The position numbers were made by a program, and so were the translations under genes. Positions 38,301 through 50,589 of a stretch of DNA of 64,000 nt are shown here, piece by piece. The notes beneath the pieces are model-generated. The model saw nothing but the letters and a program-made list of their open reading frames with translations. It had not been told where the DNA came from and made no database searches. Position 1 is the stretch's first letter; each line of letters opens with the position of its first letter. The DNA is from Leptoclinus maculatus. Taxonomy: Eukaryota > Chordata > Actinopteri > Perciformes > Stichaeidae. The stretch covers positions 184,001 through 248,000 of the forward strand of contig JAVDOI010000178.1 of NCBI GenBank assembly GCA_032191485.1, given 5' to 3'.

Positions 38301-41300
38301 ACCTGCAGTTGCCGCCTCCACCTGCAGGTTACTGGCAGACAGCTTAGGTCACATCTCCACCTACAGCCTCTGCCAGCAACTTCTGCCAGCAACCTACAGG
38401 TGCCGCCTCCACCTGCAGATTCTGGCAGACAGCTTAAGTCATGCCTCCACCTACAGCCTCTGCCAGCAACCTGCAGGTGCCGCCTCCACCTACAGGTTAC
38501 TGGCAGACAGCTTAGGTCAAGTCTCCACCTACAGCCTCTGCCAGCAACTTCTGCCAGCAACCTGCAGGTGCCGCCTCCACCTGCAGATTCTGGCAGACAG
38601 CTTATGTCACGCCTCCACCTACAGCCTCTGCCAGCAACCTGCAGGTGCCGCCTCCACCTGCAGATTCTGGCAGACAGCTTAGGTCACGTCTCCACCTACA
38701 GCCTCTGCCAGCAACTTCTGCCAGCAGCCTACAGGTGCCGCCTCCACCTGCAGATTCTGGCAAACAGCTTAAGTCATGCCTCCACCTACAGCCTCTGCCA
38801 GCAACCTGCAGGTGCCGCCTCCACCTACAGATTCTGGCAGACAGCTTAAGTCATGCCTCCACCTACAGCCTCTGCCAGCAACCTGCAGGTGCCGCCTCCA
38901 CCTACAGGTTACTGGCAGACAGCTTAGGTCAAGTCTCCACCTACAGCCTCTGCCAGCAACTTCTGCCAGCAACCTGCAGGTGCCGCCTCCACCTACAGGT
39001 TACTGGCAGGCAGCTTAGGTCATGCCTCCACCTAAAGCCTCTCTCAGTAACCTGCAGGTGCAGCCTCCACCTGCAGATTCTGGCAGACAGCTTAGGTCAC
39101 GCCTCCACCTACAGCCTCTGCCAGCAACCTGCAGGTGCCGCCTCCACCTACAGGTTACTGGCAGACAGCTTAGGTCAAGTCTCCACCTACAGCCTCTGCC
39201 AGCAACTTCTGCCAGTAACCTGCAGGTGCCGCCTCCACCTGCAGATTCTGGCAGACAGCTTATGTCACGCCTCCACCTACAGCCTCTGTCAGTAACCTGC
39301 AGGTGCCGCCTCCACCTGCAGATTCTGGCAAACAGCTTAAGTCATGCCTCCACCTACAGCCTCTGCCGGCAACCTGCAAGTGCCACCTCCACCTACAGGT
39401 TACTGGCAGGCAGCTTAGGTCATGCCTCCACCTAAAGCCTCTCTCAGTAACCTGCAGGTGCAGCCTCCACCTGCAGATTCTGGCAAACAGCTTAGGTCAC
39501 GCCTCCACCTACAGCCTCTGCTGGCAACCTGCAGTTGCCGCCTCCACCTGCAGGTTACTGGCAGACAGCTTAGGTCAAGTCTCCACCTACAGCCTCTGCT
39601 AGCAACTTCTGCCAGTAACCTGCAGGTGCCGCCTCCACCTGCAGATTCTGGCAAACAGCTTAAGTCATGCCTCCACCTACAGCCTCTGCCGGCAACCTGC
39701 AGGTGCCGCCTCCACCTACAGGTTACTGGCAGGCAGCTTAGGTCATGCCTCCACCTACAGCCTCTCTCAGTAACCTGCAGGTGCAGCCTCCACCTGCAGA
39801 TTCTGGCAGACAGCTTAGGTCACGCCTCCACCTACAGCCTCTGCCGGCAACCTGCAGTTGCCGCCTCCACCTTCAGGTTACTGGCAGACAGCTTAGGTCA
39901 CATCTCCACCTACAGCCTCTGCCAGCAACTTCTGCCAGCAACCTACAGGTGCCGCCTCCACCTGCAGATTCTGGCAGACAGCTTAAGTCACGCCTCCACC
40001 TACAGCCTCTGCCAGCAACCTGCAGGTGCCGCCTCCACCTACAGGTTACTGGCAGACAGCTTAGGTCAAGTCTCCACCTACAGCCTCTGCCAGCAACTTC
40101 TGCCAGCAACCTGCAGGTGCCGCCTCCACCTGCAGATTCTGGCAGACAGCTTTTGTCACGCCTCCACCTACAGCCTCTGTCAGTAACCTGCAGGTGCCGC
40201 CTCCACCTACAGGTTACTGGCAGGCAGCTTAGGTCATGCCTCCACCTACAGCCTCTCTCAGTAACCTGCAGGTGCAGCCTCCACCTGCAGATTCTGGCAG
40301 ACAGCTTAGGTCACGCCTCCACCTACAGCCTCTGCCGGCAACCTGCAGTTGCCGCCTCCACCTTCAGGTTACTGGCAGACAGCTTAGGTCACATCTCCAC
40401 CTACAGCCTCTGCCAGCAACTTCTGCCAGCAACCTACAGGTGCCGCCTCCACCTGCAGATTCTGGCAGACAGCTTAAGTCACGCCTCCACCTACAGCCTC
40501 TGCCAGCAACCTGCAGGTGCCGCCTCCACCTACAGGTTACTGGCAGACAGCTTAGGTCAAGTCTCCACCTACAGCCTCTGCCAGCAACTTCTGCCAGCAA
40601 CCTGCAGGTGCCGCCTCCACCTGCAGATTCTGGCAGACAGCTTTTGTCACGCCTCCACCTACAGCCTCTGTCAGTAACCTGCAGGTGCAGCCTCCACCTG
40701 CAGGTTGCTGGCAGACAGCTTATGTCACGCCTCCACCGACAGCCTCTGCCAGCAACCTGCAGGTGCCGCCTCCACCTGCAGATTCTGGAAGACAGCTTAG
40801 GTCACGTCTCCACCTACAGCCTCTGCCAGCAACTTCTGCCAGCAACCTACAGGTGCCGCCTCCACCTGCAGATTCTGGCAGACAGCTTAAGTCATGCCTC
40901 CACCTACAGCCTCTGCCAGCAACCTGCAGGTGCCGCCTCCACCTGCAGATTCTGGCAGACAGCTTAGGTCACGTCTCCACCTACAGCCTCTGCCAGCAAC
41001 TTCTGCCAGCAGCCTACAGGTGCCGCCTCCACCTGCAGATTCTGGCAAACAGCTTAAGTCATGCCTCCACCTACAGCCTCTGCCGGCAACCTGCAGGTGC
41101 CGCCTCCACCTACAGGTTACTGGCAGGCAGCTTAGGTCATGCCTCCACCTAAAGCCTCTCTCAGTAACCTGCAGGTGCAGCCTCCACCTGCAGATTCTGG
41201 CAGACAGCTTAGGTCACGCCTCCACCTACAGCCTCTGCCAGCAACCTGCAGGTGCCGCCTCCACCTACAGGTTACTGGCAGACAACTTAGGTCAAGTCTC

Positions 41301-44300
41301 CACCTACAGCCTCTGCCAGCAACTTCTGCCAGCAACCTGCAGGTGCCGCCTCCACCTGCAGATTCTGGCAGACAGCTTATGTCACGCCTCCACCTACAGC
41401 CTCTGTCAGTAACCTGCAGGTGCAGCCTCCACCTGCAGGTTGCTGGCAGACAGCTTATGTCACGCCTCCACCTACAGCCTCTGCCGGCAACCTGCAGTTG
41501 CCGCCTCCACCTGCAGGCTATTGGCAGACAGCTTAGGCCACGCCTCCACCTACAGCCTCTGCCAGCAACTTCTGCCAGCAACCTGCAGGTGCCGCCTCCA
41601 CCTGCAGATTCTGGCAGACAGCTTATGTCACGCCTCCACCTACAGCCTCTGTCAGTAACCTGCAGGTGCAGCCTCCACTTGCAGGCTGCTGGCAGACAGC
41701 TTATGTCACGCCTCCACCTACAGCCTCTGCCAGCAACCTGCAGGTGCCGCCTCCACCTGCAGATTCTGGCAGACAGCTTAGGTCACGCCTCCACCTACAG
41801 CCTCTGCCAGCAACCTGCAGGTGCCGCCTCCACCTACAGGTTACTGGCAGACAGCTTAGGTCAAGTCTCCACCTACAGCCTCTGCCAGCAACTTCTGCCA
41901 GCAACCTGCAGGTGCCGCCTCCACCTACAGGTTACTGGCAGGCAGCTTAGGTCATGCCTCCACCTAAAGCCTCTCTCAGTAACCTGCAGGTGCAGCCTCC
42001 ACCTGCAGATTCTGGCAGACAGCTTAGGTCACGCCTCCACCTACAGCCTCTGCCAGCAACCTGCAGGTGCCGCCTCCACCTACAGGTTACTGGCAGACAG
42101 CTTAGGTCAAGTCTCCACCTACAGCCTCTGCCAGCAACTTCTGCCAGTAACCTGCAGGTGCCGCCTCCACCTGCAGATTCTGGCAAACAGCTTAAGTCAT
42201 GCCTCCACCTACAGCCTCTGCCGGCAACCTGCAGGTGCCGCCTCCACCTACAGGTTACTGGCAGGCAGCTTAGGTCATGCCTCCACCTACAGCCTCTCTC
42301 AGTAACCTGCAGGTGCAGCCTCCACCTGCAGATTCTGGCAGACAGCTTAGGTCACGCCTCCACCTACAGCCTCTGCCGGCAACCTGCAGTTGCCGCCTCC
42401 ACCTTCAGGTTACTGGCAGACAGCTTAGGTCACATCTCCACCTACAGCCTCTGCCAGCAACTTCTGCCAGCAACCTACAGGTGCCGCCTCCACCTGCAGA
42501 TTCTGGCAGACAGCTTAAGTCATGCCTCCACCTACAGCCTCTGCCAGCAACCTGCAGGTGCCGCCTCCACCTACAGGTTACTGGCAGACAGCTTAGGTCA
42601 AGTCTCCACCTACAGCCTCTGCCAGCAACTTCTGCCAGCAACCTGCAGGTGCCGCCTCCACCTGCAGATTCTGGCAGACAGCTTATGTCACGCCTCCACC
42701 TACAGCCTCTGTCAGTAACCTGCAGGTGCAGCCTCCACCTGCAGATTCTGGCAGACAGCTTAAGTCATGCCTCCACCTACAGCCTCTGCCAGCAACCTGC
42801 AGGTGCCGCCTCCACCTGCAGATTCTGGCAGACAGCTTAGGTCACGTCTCCACCTACAGCCTCTGCCAGCAACTTCTGCCAGCAGCCTACAGGTGCCGCC
42901 TCCACCTGCAGATTCTGGCAAACAGCTTAAGTCATGCCTCCACCTACAGCCTCTGCCAGCAACCTGCAGGTGCCGCCTCCACCTACAGATTCTGGCAGAC
43001 AGCTTAAGTCATGCCTCCACCTACAGCCTCTGCCAGCAACCTGCAGGTGCCGCCTCCACCTACAGGTTACTGGCAGACAGCTTAGGTCAAGTCTCCACCT
43101 ACAGCCTCTGCCAGCAACTTCTGCCAGCAACCTGCAGGTGCCGCCTCCACCTACAGGTTACTGGCAGGCAGCTTAGGTCATGCCTCCACCTAAAGCCTCT
43201 CTCAGTAACCTGCAGGTGCAGCCTCCACCTGCAGATTCTGGCAGACAGCTTAGGTCACGCCTCCACCTACAGCCTCTGCCAGCAACCTGCAGGTGCCGCC
43301 TCCACCTACAGGTTACTTGCAGACAGCTTAGGTCAAGTCTCCACCTACAGCCTCTGCCAGCAACTTCTGCCAGTAACCTGCAGGTGCCGCCTCCACCTGC
43401 AGATTCTGGCAGACAGCTTATGTCACGCCTCCACCTACAGCCTCTGTCAGTAACCTGCAGGTGCCGCCTCCACCTGCAGATTCTGGCAAACAGCTTAAGT
43501 CATGCCTCCACCTACAGCCTCTGCCGGCAACCTGCAAGTGCCACCTCCACCTACAGGTTACTGGCAGGCAGCTTAGGTCATGCCTCCACCTAAAGCCTCT
43601 CTCAGTAACCTGCAGGTGCAGCCTCCACCTGCAGATTCTGGCAAACAGCTTAGGTCACGCCTCCACCTACAGCCTCTGCCGGCAACCTGCAGTTGCCGCC
43701 TCCACCTGCAGGTTACTGGCAGACAGCTTAGGTTACGTCTCCACCTACAGCCTCTGCCAGCAACTTCTGCCAGCAACCTACAGGTGCCGCCTCCACCTGC
43801 AGATTCTGGCAGACAGCTTAAGTCACGCCTCCACCTACAGCCTCTGCCAGCAACCTGCAGGTGCCGCCTCCACCTACAGGTTACTGGCAGACAGCTTAGG
43901 TCAAGTCTCCACCTACAGCCTCTGCCAGCAACTTCTGCCAGCAACCTGCAGGTGCCGCCTCCACCTGCAGATTCTGGCAGACAGCTTATGTCACGCCTCC
44001 ACCTACAGCCTCTGTCAGTAACCTGCAGGTGCAGCCTCCACCTGCAGGTTGCTGGCAGACAGCTTATGTCACGCCTCCACCGACAGCCTCTGCCAGCAAC
44101 CTGCAGGTGCCGCCTCCACCTGCAGATTCTGGAAGACAGCTTAGGTCACGTCTCCACCTACAGCCTCTGCCAGCAACTTCTGCCAGCAACCTACAGGTGC
44201 CGCCTCCACCTGCAGATTCTGGCAGACAGCTTAAGTCATGCCTCCACCTACAGCCTCTGCCAGCAACCTGCAGGTGCCGCCTCCACCTGCAGATTCTGGC

Positions 44301-45000
44301 AGACAGCTTAGGTCACGTCTCCACCTACAGCCTCTGCCAGCAACTTCTGCCAGCAGCCTACAGGTGCCGCCTCCACCTGCAGATTCTGGCAAACAGCTTA
44401 AGTCATGCCTCCACCTACAGCCTCTGCCGGCAACCTGCAGGTGCCGCCTCCACCTACAGGTTACTGGCAGGCAGCTTAGGTCATGCCTCCACCTAAAGCC
44501 TCTCTCAGTAACCTGCAGGTGCAGCCTCCACCTGCAGATTCTGGCAGACAGCTTAGGTCACGCCTCCACCTACAGCCTCTGCCAGCAACCTGCAGGTGCC
44601 GCCTCCACCTACAGGTTACTGGCAGACAGCTTAGGTCAAGTCTCCACCTACAGCCTCTGCCAGCAACTTCTGCCAGCAACCTGCAGGTGCCGCCTCCACC
44701 TGCAGATTCTGGCAGACAGCTTATGTCACGCCTCCACCTACAGCCTCTGTCAGTAACCTGCAGGTGCAGCCTCCACCTGCAGGTTGCTGGCAGACAGCTT
44801 ATGTCACGCCTCCACCTACAGCCTCTGCCGGCAACCTGCAGTTGCCGCCTCCACCTGCAGGCTATTGGCAGACAGCTTAGGCCACGCCTCCACCTACAGC
44901 CTCTGCCAGCAACTTCTGCCAGCAACCTGCAGGTGCCGCCTCCACCTGCAGATTCTGGCAGACAGCTTATGTCACGCCTCCACCTACAGCCTCTGTCAGT
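34529..45000 (+). repeat. Shared block of about 3 kb at 7425-bp offset
   Basis: Units at 34529, 34852, 35301, 35755, 36155, 36604, 36813 and 37058 recur at 41954, 42277, 42726, 43180, 43580, 44029, 44238 and 44483, each exactly 7425 bp on. Small differences exist, such as CCTAAAGCC against CCTACAGCC in one unit. The copies are separated by about 4 kb of differently ordered units. Confidence 0.75.
39696..40690 (+). repeat. Two tandem copies of a 491-bp block
   Basis: The segment containing CCTACAGCCTCTCTCAG, CCACCTTCAGG and CAGCTTTTGTCACG occurs at 39745-40235 and again from 40236, with no difference noticed. The CCTTCAGG variant is otherwise seen near 42412. It is the shortest and apparently one of the youngest higher-order duplications here. 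Confidence 0.8.
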
Positions 45001-48000
45001 AACCTGCAGGTGCAGCCTCCACCTGCAGGCTGCTGGCAGACAGCTTATGTCACGCCTCCACCTACAGCCTCTGCCAGCAACCTGCAGGTGCCGCCTCCAC
45101 CTGCAGATTCTGGCAGACAGCTTAGGTCACGCCTCCACCTACAGCCTCTGCCGGCAACCTGCAGTTGCCGCCTCCACCTGCAGGTTATTGGCAGACAGCT
45201 TAGGCCACGCCTCCACCTACAGCCTCTGCCAGCAACTTCTGCCAGCAACCTGCAGGTGCCGCCTCCACCTGCAGATTCTGGCAGACAGCTTATGTCACGC
45301 CTCCACCTACAGCCTCTGTCAGTAACCTGCAGGTGCAGCCTCCACCTGCAGATTCTGGCAGACAGCTTAGGTCACGTCTCCACCTACAGCCTCTGCCAGC
45401 AACTTCTGCAAACAGCCTACAGGTGCCGCCTCCACCTGCAGATTCTTGCAAACAGCTTAAGTCATGCCTCCACCTACAGCCTCTGCCAGCAACCTGCAGG
45501 TGCCGCCTCCACCTACAGATTCTGGCAGACAGCTTAAGTCATACCTCCACCTACAGCCTCTGCCAGCAACCTGCAGGTGCCGCCTCCACCTACAGGTTAC
45601 TGGCAGACAGCTTAGGTCAAGTCTCCACCTACAGCCTCTGCCAGCAACTTTTGCCAGCAACCTGCAGGTGCCGCCTCCACCTACAGGTTACTGGCAGGCA
45701 GCTTAGGTCATGCCTCCACCTAAAGCCTCTCTCAGTAACCTGCAGGTGCAGCCTCCACCTGCAGATTCTGGCAGACATCTTAGGTCACGCCTCCACCTAC
45801 AGCCTCTGCCAGCAACCTGCAGGTGCCGCCTCCACCTACAGGTTACTGGCAGACAGCTTAGGTCAAGTCTCCACCTACAGCCTCTGCCAGCAACTTCTGC
45901 CAGTAACCTGCAGGTGCCGCCTCCACCTGCAGATTCTGGCAGACAGCTTATGTCACGCCTCCACCTACAGCCTCTGTCAGTAACCTGCAGGTGCCGCCTC
46001 CACCTGCAGATTCTGGCAAACAGCTTAAGTCATGCCTCCACCTACAGCCTCTGCCGGCAACCTGCAGGTGCCGCCTCCACCTACAGGTTACTGGCAGGCA
46101 GCTTAGGTCATGCCTCCACCTAAAGCCTCTCTCAGTAACCTGCAGGTGCAGCCTCCACCTGCAGATTCTGGCAGACAGCTTAGGTCACGTCTCCACCTAC
46201 AGCCTCTGCCAGCAACTTCTGCCAGCAGCCTACAGGTGCCGCCTCCACCTGCAGATTCTGGCAAACAGCTTAAGTCATGCCTCCACCTACAGCCTCTGCC
46301 AGCAACCTGCAGGTGCCGCCTCCACCTACAGATTCTGGCAGACAGCTTAAGTCATGCCTCCACCTACAGCCTCTGCCAGCAACCTGCAGGTGCCGCCTCC
46401 ACCTACAGGTTACTGGCAGACAGCTTAGGTCAAGTCTCCACCTACAGCCTCTGCCAGCAACTTCTGCCAGCAACCTGCAGGTGCCGCCTCCACCTACAGG
46501 TTACTGGCAGGCAGCTTAGGTCATGCCTCCACCTAAAGCCTCTCTCAGTAACCTGCAGGTGCAGCCTCCACCTGCAGATTCTGGCAGACAGCTTAGGTCA
46601 CGCCTCCACCTACAGCCTCTGTCAGCAACCTGCAGGTGCCGCCTCCACCTACAGGTTACTGGCAGACAGCTTAGGTCAAGTCTCCACCTACAGCCTCTGC
46701 CAGCAACTTCTGCCAGCAGCCTACAGGTGCCGCCTCCACCTGCAGATTCTGGCAGACAGCTTAGGTCACGCCTCCACCTACAGCCTCTGCCGGCAACCTG
46801 CAGTTGCCGCCTCCACCTGCAGGTTATTGGCAGACAGCTTAGGCCACGCCTCCACCTACAGCCTCTGCCAGCAACTTCTGCCAGCAACCTGCAGGTGCCG
46901 CCTCCATCTGCAGATTCTGGCAGACAGCTTATGTCACGCCTCCACCTACAGCCTCTGCCAGCAACCTGCAGGTCCCGCCTCCACCTGCAGATTCTGGCAG
47001 ACAGCTTAGGTCACGTCTCCACCTACAGCCTCTGCCAGCAACTTCTGCCAGCAGCCTACAGGTGCCGCCTCCACCTGCAGATTCTGGCAAACAGCTTAAG
47101 TCATGCCTCCACCTACAGCCTCTGCCAGCAACCTGCAGGTGCCGCCTCCACCTACAGGTTACTGGCAGACAGCTTATGTCACGCCTCCACCTACAGCCTC
47201 TGTCAGTAACCTGCAGGTGCAGCCTCCACCTGCAGATTCTGGCAGACAGCTTAGGTCACGTCTCCACCTACAGCCTCTGCCAGCAACTTCTGCAAACAGC
47301 CTACAGGTGCCGCCTCCACCTGCAGATTCTGGCAAACAGCTTAAGTCATGCCTCCACCTACAGCCTCTGCCAGCAACCTGCAGGTGCCGCCTCCACCTAC
47401 AGGTTACTGGCAGACAGCTTAGGTCAAGTCTCCACCTACAGCCTCTGCCAGCAACTTCTGCCAGCAACCTGCAGGTGCCGCCTCCACCTACAGGTTACTG
47501 GCAGACAGCTTATGTCACGCCTCCACCTACAGCCTCTCTCAGTAACCTGCAGGTGCAGCCTCCACCTGCAGATTCTGGCAGACAGCTTAGGTCACGCCTC
47601 CACCTACAGCCTCTGCCAGCAACCTCCAGGTGCCGCCTCCACCTACAGGTTACTGGCAGAAAGCTTAGGTCAAGTCTCCACCTACAGCCTCTGCCAGCAA
47701 CTTCTGCCAGCAACCTGCAGGTGCCGCCTCCACCTGCAGATTCTGGCAGACAGCTTATGTCACGCCTCCACCTACAGCCTCTGTCAGTAACCTGCAGGTG
47801 CAGCCTCCACCTGCAGGTTGCTGGCAGACAGCTTATGTCACGCCTCCACCGACAGCCTCTGCCAGCAACCTGCAGGTGCCGCCTCCACCTGCAGATTCTG
47901 GAAGACAGCTTAGGTCACGTCTCCACCTACAGCCTCTGCCAGCAACTTCTGCCAGCAACCTACAGGTGCCGCCTCCACCTGCAGATTCTGGCAGACAGCT

Positions 48001-50589
48001 TAAGTCATGCCTCCACCTACAGCCTCTGCCAGCAACCTGCAGGTGCCGCCTCCACCTGCAGATTCTGGCAGACAGCTTAGGTCACGTCTCCACCTACAGC
48101 CTCTGCCAGCAACTTCTGCCAGCAGCCTACAGGTGCCGCCTCCACCTGCAGATTCTGGCAAACAACTTAAGTCATGCCTCCACCTACAGCCTCTGCCGGC
48201 AACCTGCAGGTGCCGCCTCCACCTACAGGTTACTGGCAGACAGCTTAGGTCAAGTCTCCACCTACAGCCTCTGCCAGCAACTTCTGCCAGCAACCTGCAG
48301 GTGCCGCCTCCACCTACAGGTTACTGGCAGGCAGCTTAGGTCATGCCTCCACCTAAAGCCTCTCTCAGTAACCTGCAGGTGCAGCCTCCACCTGCAGATT
48401 CTGGCAGACAGCTTAGGTCACGCCTCCACCTACAGCCTCTGCCAGCAACCTGCAGGTGCCGCCTCCACCTACAGGTTACTGGCAGACAGCTTAGGTCAAG
48501 TCTCCACCTACAGCCTCTGCCAGCAACTTCTGCCAGTAACCTGCAGGTGCCGCCTCCACCTGCAGATTCTGGCAGACAGCTTATGTCACGCCTCCACCTA
48601 CAGCCTCTGTCAGTAACCTGCAGGTGCCGCCTCCACCTGCAGATTCTGGCAAACAGCTTAAGTCATGCCTCCACCTACAGCCTCTGCCGGCAACCTGCAG
48701 GTGCCGCCTCCACCTACAGGTTACTGGCAGGCAGCTTAGGTCATGCCTCCACCTAAAGCCTCTCTCAGTAACCTGCAGGTGCAGCCTCCACCTGCAGATT
48801 CTGGCAGACAGCTTAGGTCACGTCTCCACCTACAGCCTCTGCCAGCAACTTCTGCCAGCAGCCTACAGGTGCCGCCTCCACCTGCAGATTCTGGCAAACA
48901 GCTTAAGTCATGCCTCCACCTACAGCCTCTGCCAGCAACCTGCAGGTGCCGCCTCCACCTACAGATTCTGGCAGACAGCTTAAGTCATGCCTCCACCTAC
49001 AGCCTCTGCCAGCAACCTGCAGGTGCCGCCTCCACCTACAGGTTACTGGCAGACAGCTTAGGTCAAGTCTCCACCTACAGCCTCTGCCAGCAACTTCTGC
49101 CAGCAACCTGCAGGTGCCGCCTCCACCTACAGGTTACTGGCAGGCAGCTTAGGTCATGCCTCCACCTAAAGCCTCTCTCAGTAACCTGCAGGTGCAGCCT
49201 CCACCTGCAGATTCTGGCAGACAGCTTAGGTCACGCCTCCACCTACAGCCTCTGCCAGCAACCTCCAGGTGCCGCCTCCACATACAGGTTACTGGCAGAC
49301 AGCTTAGGTCAAGTCTCCACCTACAGCCTCTGCCAGCAACTTCTGCCAGCAACCTGCAGGTGCCGCCTCCACCTGCAGATTCTGGCAGACAGCTTATGTC
49401 ACGCCTCCACCTACAGCCTCTGTCAGTAACCTGCAGGTGCAGCCTCCACCTGCAGGTTGCTGGCAGACAGCTTATGTCACGCCTCCACCGACAGCCTCTG
49501 CCAGCAACCTGCAGGTGCCGCCTCCACCTGCAGATTCTGGAAGACAGCTTAGGTCACGTCTCCACCTACAGCCTCTGCCAGCAACTTCTGCCAGCAACCT
49601 ACAGGTGCCGCCTCCACCTGCAGATTCTGGCAGACAGCTTAAGTCATGCCTCCACCTACAGCCTCTGCCAGCAACCTGCAGGTGCCGCCTCCACCTGCAG
49701 ATTCTGGCAGACAGCTTAGGTCACGTCTCCACCTACAGCCTCTGCCAGCAACTTCTGCCAGCAGCCTACAGGTGCCGCCTCCACCTGCAGATTCTGGCAA
49801 ACAGCTTAAGTCATGCCTCCACCTACAGCCTCTGCCGGCAACCTGCAGGTGCCGCCTCCACCTACAGGTTACTGGCAGGCAGCTTAGGTCATGCCTCCAC
49901 CTAAAGCCTCTCTCAGTAACCTGCAGGTGCAGCCTCCACCTGCAGATTCTGGCAGACAGCTTAGGTCACGCCTCCACCTACAGCCTCTGCCAGCAACCTG
50001 CAGGTGCGGCCTCCACCTACAGGTTACTGGCAGACAGCTTAGGTCAAGTCTCCACCTACAGCCTCTGCCAGCAACTTCTGCCAGCAACCTGCAGGTGCCG
50101 CCTCCACCTGCAGATTCTGGCAGACAGCTTAGGTCACGTCTCCACCTACAGCCTCTGCCAGCAACTTCTGCAAACAGCCTACAGGTGCCGCCTCCACCTG
50201 CAGATTCTGGCAAACAGCTTAAGTCATGCCTCCACCTACAGCCTCTGCCAGCAACCTGCAGGTGCCGCCTCCACCTACAGATTCTGGCAGACAGCTTAAG
50301 TCATGCCTCCACCTACAGCCTCTGCCAGCAACCTGCAGGTGCCGCCTCCACCTACAGGTTACTGGCAGACAGCTTAGGTCAAGTCTCCACCTACAGCCTC
50401 TGCCAGCAACTTCTGCCAGCAACCTGCAGGTGCCGCCTCCACCTACAGGTTACTGGCAGACAGCTTAGGTCAAGTCTCCACCTACAGCCTCTGCCAGCAA
50501 CTTCTGCCAGTAACCTGCAGGTGCCGCCTCCACCTGCAGATTCTGGCAGACAGCTTATGTCACGCCTCCACCTACAGCCTCTGTCAGTA

